Assembly: GCF_001700325.1 (NCBI RefSeq) | Contig: NZ_MATO01000038.1 | Coordinates: forward strand, 1 to 64,000 | Length of the DNA: 64,000 nucleotides | Direction: 5' to 3' | Origin: Caryophanon latum | Lineage (GTDB): Bacteria > Bacillota > Bacilli > Bacillales_A > Planococcaceae | Part shown: positions 52,227 to 61,189 of the stretch, one piece after another | Position numbering within the stretch: the stretch's first letter is position 1 | How the letters are laid out: each line of letters opens with the position of its first letter | The notes under the pieces: generated by a model | What the model saw: only the letters and a program-made list of their open reading frames with translations | Told to the model about the DNA's origin: nothing | Database searches by the model: none | Position numbers and translations under genes: made by a program

Positions 52227-53573
52227 TTAATCAAGCAAATGTTTAAACTGTGTAAGCCCGTACTGCTCAGCGATGTCATACCATTCGTTTGAGGCAGTGG
52301 CGTCCGTTTTTGCATATAGGCGAGACAATAAATACGCCGCATGCATTTTTTCAAATTGCAGTCCGTGCAAAAATGCATGCTCGAGTAAAAACGTCGCTTG
52401 CTCCATGTTAAATGGTGCGCCGTGTAGCAACGTCCATTTGCCGTAAATTAAGCAAGATGGAATCGATTCGTGCGATGTATTTTCGCTAATGACTGCGTGC
52501 ATTTTTTGGACGATTTGGTGTTGAAGTGCGTGCGGCATCGAAGCGGCAACATCAGCTAAATGCATCGCCGCATCGTCATCGCCAAGTGAGTATGCGTCCT
52601 TTAAGTATTCATAGCTCGTAAACATATGTGGTGCGACACCTTGCCCTTTTTGATACATTTTCCCGAGCATCGACAGCGCAAAAACGTGCTGCTGTGTTGC
52701 AAGCTCGTGTAAAAGTGGTAATAGCAGCTCATATTGCTCGTCGTTGTAAAGCTTTAGCAGTTGCTGAATGTTACAAAATTGTGCTTTTGTGCTACGTGGT
52801 TCGTGCTGCAAATCGAGAAAGCGCTGCTCAATTTGTGCAAATTGCGATGTTTGAATCGCATCGTCGTAATAAACAGCAAATAGTGAGAAGCATTGCTCGG
52901 CGATCGTCATGTTTTGTAGAGGCTCGTGTAAAAAGAAATGCAAGCCGTATTCAAGGTCAGTCGCAAATGTACGGCGCGCGCAAAGTGACGCAAGCAGTTC
53001 ATTTTGGCATGTCGTATCGTTCATATTGTATTGTAAAATCCAATCGAACGTTCGGTCAGGTGTTTGCTGAGCTTGCAGCTGCGCAAACGTCGTATCGAGC
53101 CAAGCGCACACAAAAAGACTTTGGGCAAGCTCTGTGCGTTCTGTCGCCAGCGCAACTTGTCCAAGGGCAATTTTGTAATCAATGCGCTCATGCAGCAGCT
53201 GTGAGCGATTGTGAAGCGTCGTTAAAATATCGATATAGAGCGGTAATGGCAAGCTATTATACAATGTAATAGCGTCGCTTGAAGCGTGTGGATACAATAA
53301 ATCATCAAACAGTGCACGACATTCCTCGCGCGCATCATATGGCGTGTCGAGCTGCGCAAATAGCTGCTGTTCAATGTCGTGCTGCATGTGCTGGGCAATG
53401 TACAGGTGATCGGCTTTATTTTGCGTATATACTGTATACAAAAACGGCATACAGTGTGCGAGTGTCCAGCGCTCTAAGCGGAGTTTCGTTACTTCCTCAT
53501 CGATGAATAATCGTCGTTGTTCACACATCGCAGCGTATGCTTGACATGTAACGAGCATATGTGGCAAATTCAC
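52227..53573 (-). CDS. Sel1/TPR-repeat protein
   Basis: A 448-residue helical-repeat protein. Clear Sel1-like units lie in the C-terminal half: HVFALSMLGKMYQKGQGVAPHMFTSYEYLKDAYSLGDDDAAMHLADVA and later AYLLSRLYAKTDATASNEWYDIAEQYG. The N-terminal part is a helical array of less clear type. Such proteins act as adaptors for protein contacts; no catalytic motif is seen. It starts with GTG at 53573 after AAGGGGA. Cytoplasmic. Confidence 0.75.
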   Translation of the reverse strand: MNLPHMLVTCQAYAAMCEQRRLFIDEEVTKLRLERWTLAHCMPFLYTVYTQNKADHLYIAQHMQHDIEQQLFAQLDTPYDAREECRALFDDLLYPHASSDAITLYNSLPLPLYIDILTTLHNRSQLLHERIDYKIALGQVALATERTELAQSLFVCAWLDTTFAQLQAQQTPDRTFDWILQYNMNDTTCQNELLASLCARRTFATDLEYGLHFFLHEPLQNMTIAEQCFSLFAVYYDDAIQTSQFAQIEQRFLDLQHEPRSTKAQFCNIQQLLKLYNDEQYELLLPLLHELATQQHVFALSMLGKMYQKGQGVAPHMFTSYEYLKDAYSLGDDDAAMHLADVAASMPHALQHQIVQKMHAVISENTSHESIPSCLIYGKWTLLHGAPFNMEQATFLLEHAFLHGLQFEKMHAAYLLSRLYAKTDATASNEWYDIAEQYGLTQFKHLLD

Positions 53574-53714
53574 ACTAAAATTCCCCTTTCAAATAAAAAA
53601 ATGTTACTTTATATTGTAAAACATTGTGAAACAATTCACCAACATTAACCAGTGTTTTTGAAAAAATAAATGAATTGCGACTATTATGTTTGCTATTGAC
53701 ACGTCTAAATCGAT

Positions 53715-53755
53715 AAAAAACATCATTTGAAACAATTTCGTTTCAAATGATGTTT
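53715..53755. terminator. Terminator, perfect hairpin
   Basis: AAACATCATTTGAAAC and GTTTCAAATGATGTTT are exact complements around a 6-base loop; on the minus strand Ts follow (TTTTATCG). It terminates the small membrane gene at 53767. Confidence 0.85.
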
Positions 53756-53766
53756 ACTCAAATTGT

Positions 53767-54009
53767 TTATAAAAGCTGTAATAAATATTCACCGAAAAAG
53801 CCGTATCCTAAAAAGAGCGCCGTTAAGCCTGTATGTATAAGCCCTTCCCAAATGCGACTTCCCATTAATGCGTCGACAGCAAAAATCGCTGTCATAATAC
53901 TAATTGCGAGCATCGCTAATGTGAAAAATAGCACATTGAACGTCATGTACGCTGCGACACCGAAAGCTAAAAATACGATAAAGCAAAATAATGTACTGTT
54001 TCGAACCAT
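53767..54009 (-). CDS. Small membrane protein
   Basis: An 80-residue protein with three hydrophobic helices (FCFIVFLAFGVAAYMTF, FFTLAMLAISIMTAIFA, LIHTGLTALFLGYGFFG). Unknown family. The AAGGGA site directly touches the first ATG (54018), so the ATG at 54009, 9 bases further, is more likely. Confidence 0.65.
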   Translation of the reverse strand: MVRNSTLFCFIVFLAFGVAAYMTFNVLFFTLAMLAISIMTAIFAVDALMGSRIWEGLIHTGLTALFLGYGFFGEYLLQLL

Positions 54010-54193
54010 CTTTTTCATTCCCTTAATAGACTATTCAAATTGTAACATGCGTTGTTACCGAAAAAAAGTAAGGAAATATTTTTTCTTACAACTTAATTAT
54101 AATCGAAAAAGTGCTCGTTGCGGCAAAAAGCTATTGTGCGTCCGTTCGTTTGTCGATAAACTTGAGACGAACAAGTTGGAAGGAGTTTTTTAA

Positions 54194-54556
54194 ATGATTG
54201 GAATTGGAGCAATTTTAGGTTTTCTTGCAGTTGCGCTTGGTGCATTCGGAGCACATGCGTTAAAGGGGAAATTCGCAGAGGAGCGCTACGAAAAAACGTG
54301 GGAAACGGGCACGCAATATCATATGTATCATGCATTAGCGCTCGTAGCAGTTGGCATTTTAAGCAATGATGCATTATTAGGCGCTAGCACAGAGCTGTCA
54401 TGGGCAGCATATTGCTTTATCGCAGGCATCGTATTTTTCTCAGGTAGCTTATACGTGTTATCTGTCACGGGTATTAAAAAGCTTGGTGCGATTACGCCAA
54501 TTGGTGGGGTATTCTTTTTAGCGGGCTGGGTATTACTTGTGATTGGAAGCATTTAA
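54194..54556 (+). CDS. DUF423 membrane protein (YwdK-like)
   Basis: A 120-residue four-helix membrane protein of the DUF423 family. The start GAILGFLAVALGAFGAHALKG is the family hallmark, as is FFSGSLYVLSVTGIKKLGAITPIGG. Its function is not known. GGAAGGAG precedes the ATG, and a terminator follows. Confidence 0.9.
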   Translation: MIGIGAILGFLAVALGAFGAHALKGKFAEERYEKTWETGTQYHMYHALALVAVGILSNDALLGASTELSWAAYCFIAGIVFFSGSLYVLSVTGIKKLGAITPIGGVFFLAGWVLLVIGSI

Positions 54557-54566
54557 TAAAACGGTA

Positions 54567-54606
54567 ACACCATTTGGAACATATATGTTTCGGGTGGTGT
54601 TTTTTT
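54567..54606 (+). terminator. Terminator after DUF423 gene
   Basis: ACACCATTTGGAAC pairs with GTTTCGGGTGGTGT (with wobble pairs), followed by six Ts. Confidence 0.8.
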
Positions 54607-54706
54607 CATGTTTACATGAAATGATCATTTATTACGCATACATCGTATATTTTTTCGTGCAATTTTTGTTAAAACAACTGATAATAGCAATGTAGGAGGA
54701 ATTGAA

Positions 54707-55021
54707 ATGAAAAATATACAATGGCCAAAGCCGTATGTCGCGCGTATTTGTACGAGCATTGTTCTGACATTACTTGCTTTAACGATGGCATCAAGCATTG
54801 AAACGATTTTACAGACGGGCATTTCGCTGCACCGTTATTTAATGAGATGGGTAACATTCGCAGTGCTTGGTATGTCTGCATATGCTGTTTTTTTATGTTG
54901 GCGCGCAAGCACGATTGATGTTTTATATACATTTAGAAAGGTCATGCCGCTCGTCCTCGGATTGTTTCCTATTTCCGTGTTTATTTTCCAGTTCGTTCTT
55001 TGGTGGGTGTGGGCGCTGTAG
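54707..55021 (+). CDS. Small membrane protein
   Basis: A 104-residue protein with three predicted helices (SIVLTLLALTMASSIETIL, WVTFAVLGMSAYAVFLCW, VLGLFPISVFIFQFVLWWVW). It ends in a tryptophan-rich tail. No family recognised. TAGGAGG precedes the ATG with good spacing. It lies between the DUF423 gene and a 500-base gene-free stretch. Confidence 0.65.
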   Translation: MKNIQWPKPYVARICTSIVLTLLALTMASSIETILQTGISLHRYLMRWVTFAVLGMSAYAVFLCWRASTIDVLYTFRKVMPLVLGLFPISVFIFQFVLWWVWAL

Positions 55022-55145
55022 TGATGTAAACATAGCATATTACATAAGCGTAAAAATACACGAGGATGCGCAAGGAATTTCGCTAAACGATGCACATGAT
55101 GTGTTACAATAAACGTAAATAAATAATGTGATGATGTACGATCAC

Positions 55146-55250
55146 ATGTGTTAGTACGTCATTTGTAGATAGTGAGATTCATGTTTTTCATTGTCTAAAT
55201 TGAATGTGTAGCGAATCGCAATACGCGCCCAGCTAAATGACACGTTTGAT
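55146..55250. repeat. Family-1 element, decayed copy F
   Basis: TGTGTTAGTACGTCATTTG and TAGTGAGATTCATG echo the left end of copies C and D, and CAATACGCGCCCAGCTAAATG with ACACGTTTG echoes the right end. The core is missing. Confidence 0.5.
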
Positions 55251-55319
55251 GTTATATAAAAAGACGCACATGTATAAATACGTCTAAAGGAATTGCAGCC
55301 AAAAAGTAGTTCAACGTTG

Positions 55320-55484
55320 TGTATATAGACTGTATTGAAATGTATAATGCGAACGACGAAATAAGAAGCGGACGCCAGCAAGAAAAGCGTGAGCGTAATA
55401 CGAAAAGCTAGCGACACGCCCGCTAAACAGTTTACGTTGATGTGAAGAGTCGACTAACAAATACATTCACCATCTATATATAAA
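55320..55484. repeat. Family-2 interspersed element, copy 3
   Basis: TATATAGACTGTATTGAAATG on the left and ATTCACCATCTATATATA on the right are inverted ends; the core CGCCAGCAAGAAAAGCGTGA and ACACGCCCGCTAAACAG matches the copy at 51829. Confidence 0.65.
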
Positions 55485-55548
55485 AGTTACACATAAAGTA
55501 ATGGAACAAATGTGCTGAATGGTTGCACGTAATTAGGGAGTGGAAAGT

Positions 55549-56979
55549 ATGAAAAAATTTTGGTTTAACACATTAGCGATGACACTAGCTGTCACGATGA
55601 CAGTATGCTCTGTGACGCCTGCAAGTGCAGGATTTTCAGACGTTTTACCAGCAAACTCGCATCATGCAGCAATTGAAGCATTACAGAAGCAAGGAATTAT
55701 TCAAGGATTTGAAGATGGCACATATCGTCCAGGTGTCATCGTGACACGTGGACAAGCGGTGAAAACGTTAGTGAAATTAATGGAGTTGGATACGAACGAC
55801 GTGGAAAATCCGAACTTTTCTGATGTACCGGTTGGGCATGCGTATTACAAGGAAATTGCAGCACTTGAAAATGCGCAAATTATTAACGGCTTTACAGATG
55901 GCTCATTTAGATCAGGACGCGGTGTGACACGTGAGCAAATGGCGCGTATGCTCGCAAAAGCTTTTGCGTTAAGCTATCAAAATACGCCACTTCCATTTTC
56001 TGATGTTATCGTTGACTCAGAGGCACAGCCATATATCGGTGCATTATATGAACATAAAATTACAATCGGTAAAGACGGCATTTTTGATTTATATAGCCCT
56101 GTTACACGCGGACAATTTGCGACGTTCATTCACCGTGCGCAACAAGTGATGGAAAAGCGTGTCGTAAAACGTTTACGCCCGTCAGACTTTAACGTAACAT
56201 TCCTAGATGGCTACGTTTTCGGTCCAGATGATCCAGTAGCAATATTGCACCGTTCAGGCGACGATTTAGTTGTGGAAGGTTTAAGTGAAGGGAAGTCGAC
56301 GTTAACAATTTCAGCATATCGTGAAACGGATGAATATATCGAATACGTATTCTCGCAAAATTACGAAATTACTGTAACAGAAACGAATGGCAAGCTTGAA
56401 ATGACGATTGAAGAGGATGAATCGATTTCACCGGCGAGCATTATTTTTGATGTAATGGACATCGGCTTCATTCCAAGTGACGTGACGATTGAGTCAATTT
56501 CAGGTGAGGCGTTAGACGAATCGTTATATGAGTTTACGTATTACGAAGATAGCGAGCTATTTGAATTAACGATGTATGATGTAGGACAATACATTGTAAC
56601 GTTTAAAAATGATGCAGGTGTAACGAAGCGTGCGGGGCTTGTAAGTGAGTTTGGTGAGGTCGAGTTAGTGATGTATCACGCGTACGAGCAAAGTGAAGCG
56701 GCCATTTCGTTCCGAGATTTAGGCTTTAAACCGACAAAAGTAGAGTACGAGCAGTTTACAGGTGCGCTATTTGACGAGCATGTTGTCAATTGGGAAATTG
56801 GTGCAAGTAGCTTCAACATTTTCCACGCCGCTGTTGGGGATGCGATGTTTGCCTTTAAGTTGTTTGGTGATAACAACGAGGTTGTCTTTATCCAAGGGCT
56901 ATCACATCAAGTAGCAGGCTTAACTTCGATTGAATACGTCATCGTATCCGAGGAAGAAATGGAAACGGGTATTTTCTAA
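55549..56979 (+). CDS. Secreted SLH-domain surface protein
   Basis: A 476-residue S-layer-associated protein. Signal peptide ends at PASA; three SLH units follow: FSDVLPANSHHAAIEALQKQGIIQGFEDGTYRPG, FSDVPVGHAYYKEIAALENAQIINGF, and FSDVIVDSEAQPYIGALYEHKITIG with TRGQFATFI. The C-terminal part (about 200-475) is beta-rich and repetitive, like Ig-like surface domains. ATG 55549 follows TAGGGAG. A terminator follows. Confidence 0.92.
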   Translation: MKKFWFNTLAMTLAVTMTVCSVTPASAGFSDVLPANSHHAAIEALQKQGIIQGFEDGTYRPGVIVTRGQAVKTLVKLMELDTNDVENPNFSDVPVGHAYYKEIAALENAQIINGFTDGSFRSGRGVTREQMARMLAKAFALSYQNTPLPFSDVIVDSEAQPYIGALYEHKITIGKDGIFDLYSPVTRGQFATFIHRAQQVMEKRVVKRLRPSDFNVTFLDGYVFGPDDPVAILHRSGDDLVVEGLSEGKSTLTISAYRETDEYIEYVFSQNYEITVTETNGKLEMTIEEDESISPASIIFDVMDIGFIPSDVTIESISGEALDESLYEFTYYEDSELFELTMYDVGQYIVTFKNDAGVTKRAGLVSEFGEVELVMYHAYEQSEAAISFRDLGFKPTKVEYEQFTGALFDEHVVNWEIGASSFNIFHAAVGDAMFAFKLFGDNNEVVFIQGLSHQVAGLTSIEYVIVSEEEMETGIF

Positions 56980-56991
56980 GTTGCATACATG

Positions 56992-57030
56992 AAAAAGGCG
57001 AGAGCTATGCAGCAATAGCTCTTGCCTTTT
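56992..57030. terminator. Bidirectional terminator
   Basis: AAAAGGCGAGAGCTA and TAGCTCTTGCCTTTT form a nearly perfect stem between convergent genes. Confidence 0.85.
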
Positions 57031-57035
57031 GTTCG

Positions 57036-57638
57036 TTATGTGCCTGTCATAAACGTAACGAGTGCGACGAGTACGATAAATAAAAAGCCCATAAATAGAG
57101 CAGCTGGAATTAATAACGTCATAATGCTTTGTGCGTAAGAGAAACGGTGTGCCTCGGCAACTGTTCCGACCGTAATATAAAAAGCCCAAATGGCACTAAT
57201 CCCCGCGACAAGCTGTGACACATTCGCTGCAAGTGACGATGTGCTCATTAAAAAGCCATTTACATCGACAATGAGCCACGCGATCATAAATGGAATCGGT
57301 AGCAACATCGGAATATGCCCGACGACGATGCTTTGAAATACGTTTTTTAGTGAACCAGTACCTTTAAATAGCTTACCGACCCATGTCGTAATAATTGCCG
57401 CGCACGTTAAAAATAACAGCAGTGCAAGCGGAATGACGACGATGTAGACGATGAGAAACTGCGTGAGCGAAAGCGGCTCAAACGTTTGTGCCATTTGTGC
57501 TTTAAAGTGATAGCTCGTCAGCGACACACCGAGTAATGTTGCTAAAAAAAGTAAAATCGTAAAGAGCATATTTTTTGACTCAATGACGTAACGTGTCGTC
57601 ATTTTCGGGTGGATCCAAGCGCTTGTGAATAAGTTCAT
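57036..57638 (-). CDS. Yip1-domain membrane protein
   Basis: A 200-residue protein with five predicted helices and the Yip1-type layout. WIHPKMTTRYVIESKN at the start is the usual PxxTxRxVxE lead of bacterial YIP1-family proteins, followed by helices at ILLFLATLLGV, FLIVYIVVIPLALLLF, VVGHIPMLLPIPFMIAW and further. Function unclear in bacteria. ATG 57638 follows AAGGAG by 10 bases; an adjacent TTG at 57641 is possible. Confidence 0.8.
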   Translation of the reverse strand: MNLFTSAWIHPKMTTRYVIESKNMLFTILLFLATLLGVSLTSYHFKAQMAQTFEPLSLTQFLIVYIVVIPLALLLFLTCAAIITTWVGKLFKGTGSLKNVFQSIVVGHIPMLLPIPFMIAWLIVDVNGFLMSTSSLAANVSQLVAGISAIWAFYITVGTVAEAHRFSYAQSIMTLLIPAALFMGFLFIVLVALVTFMTGT

Positions 57639-58005
57639 CAACGTTCAACTCCTTCCTTAACATCAAATTGGTTGAGTAGTTCTTACTATGTAATCATTTG
57701 CAAACAATTAACTAATCAACACATTCATGCTTATATAGACGGTCATTAAGACGTATGACGAGAATACGTTCTTGCCAATTAACTAGCTAACGAACACGCT
57801 TTATATTCACCGTCTATATATATTAGTTATCACCAATTCAAACATTACAAACACAAAAAGTACAAACAAAATGAAAAAAAGATTTTTTTTACAAAAAATA
57901 CCCGATAAATAGGTCTTAAATATTGTTTTTTGGGAATATTGTAGATAGAAGTACTGATACATCCGATATACTCTTATAAAACGTTTAATAAAGGGGCTAC
58001 AACAT
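57639..58005. other. Gene-free stretch with family-2 remnant
   Basis: Nearly 370 AT-rich bases between divergent genes. The only structure seen is the short family-2 element at 57731-57822 and, upstream, a piece of family-1 right end (TAACTAATCAACACATTC). Confidence 0.6.
57731..57822. repeat. Family-2 element, short deletion form
   Basis: TATATAGACGGT (57732-57743) and ACCGTCTATATA (57809-57820) are perfect inverted ends. The GC-rich core is gone and the middle contains a family-1-like right end (CTAGCTAACGAACACGCTT). Confidence 0.6.
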
Positions 58006-59793
58006 ATGAAGCTAAATGAATTAGTCTCGATTCATGATGAGCATTTTGATACGATTGTCCAATCATTAGAGCAAATAGTGCAGGCGATGCAATCCAATAC
58101 ATACGTGCGTACGACAACGAAGTCGTTACAGCAATTACTATCTGACATTCAACGCAACCCAATCGTGTTAGTCGTCGGAAAAGAAGGTGTCGGTAAAACA
58201 TCCGTCATTAATGCGTATTTACGCGCACCTGTACTATGCAGTAGAGAGCAAGATCGTACGAAGGTGCATACGCTCGTGCAGTATGGTAAGGAGCAACATA
58301 TTGAAGCGGCATTTATGGACGGTGTGGATGCGATATTTGAGTTATCGAAGCTAGAGCTGTTGACGGTGGCTGATCGATTTGCTGCGAATTTACTGCGAGA
58401 GCAAATGGAAATTTTAAGCGTGTCGGTTGATAATCCATACGTCGAGCCAATTTCGTTTATTGATGCACGCGCGTTTGATGTGACGTCAACGTCTAATTAT
58501 TACATTTCAGAGGCGATTATGCAGCGGCTCGATGATGTGTTTTACGTTATCCGTGCCGATCAGCAAGTGAGCGATGAGGAAATTGCGTGGCTACAGCTAT
58601 TAAATGAGCGCTTCCACATTAAGCCGGTATGCATCGTCAACTTTAGCGATAAGCCGCACGAAAATCATGAAAACATTGCGCCGTATGTGCGAGATATGCG
58701 CTATGTAAATGCAAAGCAACTATTACAAATTGCAGACCGTGCGCCAAATGATGCACAGTTTGCACCGTTAGACGAAGCGGTAGCAGAGGTCGTCCAAAAG
58801 AGCACATTGCGCAGCCAAAAGTTCGCACGCCGTCTGTTTCGCTGGTTAGAGCGCTTTACGTTGGAAATTGAGTCGTTATTGGAGCGTGAGCCGTTAAAGC
58901 TAGCAGCCGAATTTGCGCATACGAATGTCGAGGAGCAGCAGCAAATCCAAAAGCGCAATCAGGCGATTTTGGAGGAATACGAGCTAGAATACGAAAGCTA
59001 CAGCAGCCTGCTAGAGCCGATTCAAACGTTATTCCAATTTGTGCGCTTAATTGAAACACGCGACTATTTATTAACGCCAGATACGATCGTATTTACGCGA
59101 TTAGCGAGCGATTACCAGCAAGTGCTGCGCGAATATCGTCAAAAATATAGCGAATATCAGGAGCTTATGAAAAAGCTACAGCAGCACACGGAAACGAGAC
59201 AAAAAGGCGGCTTTTTACTCATTCGCAAATTATTTAAAGAAGGAACAGAAAATGTATTTGACGTATCCAAGGCAATTAATCAACTAAATTTACAGCGCAG
59301 CTTACTCGATTTAATTTATGAGCGCATTCGCACAATTGAAACGCAGCTGCTTGAGAGCTTCCCGCGCATTCATCGCATTATCGAATCGTTTGTCCAGCAG
59401 CGTGCCAATAGCGCATTGCAAAAAATTCAACATTTTAAAAACTCACAGCAGCGTGATATGCGCACGTTTATGTTTGCAACGCGTAAGCTAAACGAATTTG
59501 ACGGTGTACGAGAAGCACAGCAGCTCGTATCGATGCTTATTGCGGATTTAGTGCTACAAGATAGCTTTACTGATGCACAGCGCGAAATGCTTCAAAATTG
59601 GTATCAACGCATCGTCGCGGTTGAAATTTTACAAAATAACGATACGCTACAGGCGAACGTACTAGAAGATTTAGAAATTGACAAAGCGTATGCACCGTTC
59701 CAAAAGTTAAACTTATCAATCGATATGCTACGTTCGGATTATCCAGACGTACCAACAATTATGAAACTAGAAGATGTAAAATCAGAATCATAA
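58006..59793 (+). CDS. Dynamin-like large GTPase
   Basis: A 595-residue protein with a P-loop GTPase domain followed by long helices. The P loop reads VVGKEGVGKTSVINAYL near residue 60, with switch region FIDARAFDV, and a guanine-specificity-like VNFSDKP (N-x2-D position) near residue 210. From about residue 290 on it is helical coiled coil, with conserved QKGGFLLIRKLFKEG near 400. This layout matches bacterial dynamin-like or Era-like membrane GTPases. Substrate and localisation unknown. AAGGGG precedes the ATG, 6 to 10 bases away. Confidence 0.75.
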   Translation: MKLNELVSIHDEHFDTIVQSLEQIVQAMQSNTYVRTTTKSLQQLLSDIQRNPIVLVVGKEGVGKTSVINAYLRAPVLCSREQDRTKVHTLVQYGKEQHIEAAFMDGVDAIFELSKLELLTVADRFAANLLREQMEILSVSVDNPYVEPISFIDARAFDVTSTSNYYISEAIMQRLDDVFYVIRADQQVSDEEIAWLQLLNERFHIKPVCIVNFSDKPHENHENIAPYVRDMRYVNAKQLLQIADRAPNDAQFAPLDEAVAEVVQKSTLRSQKFARRLFRWLERFTLEIESLLEREPLKLAAEFAHTNVEEQQQIQKRNQAILEEYELEYESYSSLLEPIQTLFQFVRLIETRDYLLTPDTIVFTRLASDYQQVLREYRQKYSEYQELMKKLQQHTETRQKGGFLLIRKLFKEGTENVFDVSKAINQLNLQRSLLDLIYERIRTIETQLLESFPRIHRIIESFVQQRANSALQKIQHFKNSQQRDMRTFMFATRKLNEFDGVREAQQLVSMLIADLVLQDSFTDAQREMLQNWYQRIVAVEILQNNDTLQANVLEDLEIDKAYAPFQKLNLSIDMLRSDYPDVPTIMKLEDVKSES

Positions 59794-59795
59794 TA

Positions 59796-59841
59796 AAAAG
59801 AGGTGTGTTACGGTCATATAGACTGTAGCGCACCTCTTTTG
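59796..59841. terminator. Bidirectional terminator
   Basis: AAAAGAGGTG pairs with CACCTCTTTT, and an inner stem TACGGTC/GACTGTA lies within, between convergent genes. Confidence 0.8.
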
Positions 59842-59844
59842 CTG

Positions 59845-60948
59845 TTAACGCACCGTATTCGATTTGAACGTATGCGATGGGTAATACATATTTTTTACGA
59901 TAATGTTTGAACCTAAGCATTTCACCGCAGGGCAGTGGCAGTTAATGCTGTTTGAAATGCGCGATTGTAGCCACTCATCATAAATGTTCACAAGTGAGTT
60001 GTTTAAAATGCTGTTCATTGCTGCACCGTCATCTGAGAAGTCTGATACAGACACTTCACCAGTGAAAATATTTAAGTTCATGCGCGAGCGTCCGTCTACG
60101 TCGTTACGCACCGTCACATTGTTTGCTGCATCGATGCGGTCGAGTAACGCAATGTCTTGAGCGTGCATACTACAGCGGTAAAACGGCAGCGTGCCAAACA
60201 GCATCCATACATGTTCATCGCGAATGTCGAGCAAATGATTGACAGCGTCGCGGTATTCATCTAAATTGATAACCTCTAAGCTTTCAGCAAAATCAGATGC
60301 GTACATCGGATGAATTTCGTGGCGTTTGCACTTCATTTCATGCGCAACTTCGTGGTGAATTTGCTGTAAGTACGGCAGCGTATTGCGGTTGAGCATCGTT
60401 TCGGCTGACACGAACACGCCAGCGTCACTGAGCGTGCGTGCATTGTCAAAAATATTGCGGTATAGTTTGCTGCGATAATCGACAGACGGTAATTTTTCCA
60501 TCATGCTAAATCCGACGTCAACAAACTCTTGCTCGTCTTTCCAGTTGTGCGAAATGTGCATGACGTCTAAATAAGGAATGACGAGCTCATAATGTTCCAT
60601 CGGTAGCGTTAAGTTTGAGTTGATTTGCGTTTTTAAGCCGCGCTCCTTTGCGTATTGAATGAGCGGCAAAATATTTTTCTTAATGCCGTTTTTCGTCAGC
60701 AACGGCTCGCCACCAGTAAATGACACGGTGCGCAGCGTTTCGATTTGATCGAGCTGGCGAATGATATCGTCCATCGGCAAAGCGGTCGCTTCCTTTGTCG
60801 TTAACGTATAGCCGACTGCACAGTGGGCACAGCGCATATTACATAATGTAGTTGTTGTAAATTCAATGTTCGATAACGTTAATTTGCCGTATCGGTTTAA
60901 ATCGTGATACGGTTCCCATTCATCATATCGTTTAATAATCGTGTTCAT
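59845..60948 (-). CDS. yfkAB: Radical SAM protein YfkAB
   Basis: A 367-residue radical SAM enzyme. The cluster motif TTTLCNMRCAHC (C-x3-C-x2-C) lies near residue 33-41, with SFTGGEPLLT (SAM-binding GGE) near residue 77. The C-terminal CHCPAVKC motif (C-x-C-x4-C) is diagnostic of the YfkAB family and likely binds a second cluster. The reaction is unknown. ATG 60948 follows AGGAG by 7 bases, against a longer frame to 61035. Intact. Confidence 0.93.
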   Translation of the reverse strand: MNTIIKRYDEWEPYHDLNRYGKLTLSNIEFTTTTLCNMRCAHCAVGYTLTTKEATALPMDDIIRQLDQIETLRTVSFTGGEPLLTKNGIKKNILPLIQYAKERGLKTQINSNLTLPMEHYELVIPYLDVMHISHNWKDEQEFVDVGFSMMEKLPSVDYRSKLYRNIFDNARTLSDAGVFVSAETMLNRNTLPYLQQIHHEVAHEMKCKRHEIHPMYASDFAESLEVINLDEYRDAVNHLLDIRDEHVWMLFGTLPFYRCSMHAQDIALLDRIDAANNVTVRNDVDGRSRMNLNIFTGEVSVSDFSDDGAAMNSILNNSLVNIYDEWLQSRISNSINCHCPAVKCLGSNIIVKNMYYPSHTFKSNTVR

Positions 60949-61114
60949 ACAAAAACTCCTTTTCTGCTTACCAATTTTCCCACACATCGAGTTATTTATA
61001 AAGGGGCAATGACAAAAAAGCAGCTCTTTTTGCATAATGGTTCACATTGATGTGAAAACGGGAATACGTATGAATGAGCGGCATGAAGCGATGACATCAC
61101 ACGGGAATGTCATT

Positions 61115-61143
61115 TTGAATAATTATTTAATTTCATGTATAAT
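61115..61143 (+). promoter_or_regulatory. Sigma-A promoter of ykuI
   Basis: TTGAAT (61115-61120) and TATAAT (61138-61143), 17 bases apart, 46 bases before the start codon. Confidence 0.75.
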
Positions 61144-61189
61144 CAAATTGTAGAAAATGGAATGTGACACGTATTGGGGGTTTAACAAC

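Larger units (their letters stand above)
55022..55548. other. Gene-free stretch with two elements
   Basis: About 525 bases holding a decayed family-1 copy (55146-55250) and a family-2 copy (55320-55484). No real coding frame seen; the minus-strand frame there is repeat sequence. Confidence 0.65.

Noticed and set aside
52628-53269. 213-codon plus-strand frame opposite the Sel1-repeat gene
   Set aside because: It is antisense to a well-supported gene with repeat motifs, has no ribosome binding site and is rich in Arg/Ala as expected from a shadow frame.
53747-54193. 148-codon plus-strand frame
   Set aside because: It is antisense to the small membrane gene at 53767-54009 and contains its terminator; highly lysine-rich shadow.
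55151-55417. 88-codon minus-strand frame
   Set aside because: It lies in the two decayed interspersed elements; no site or similarity.
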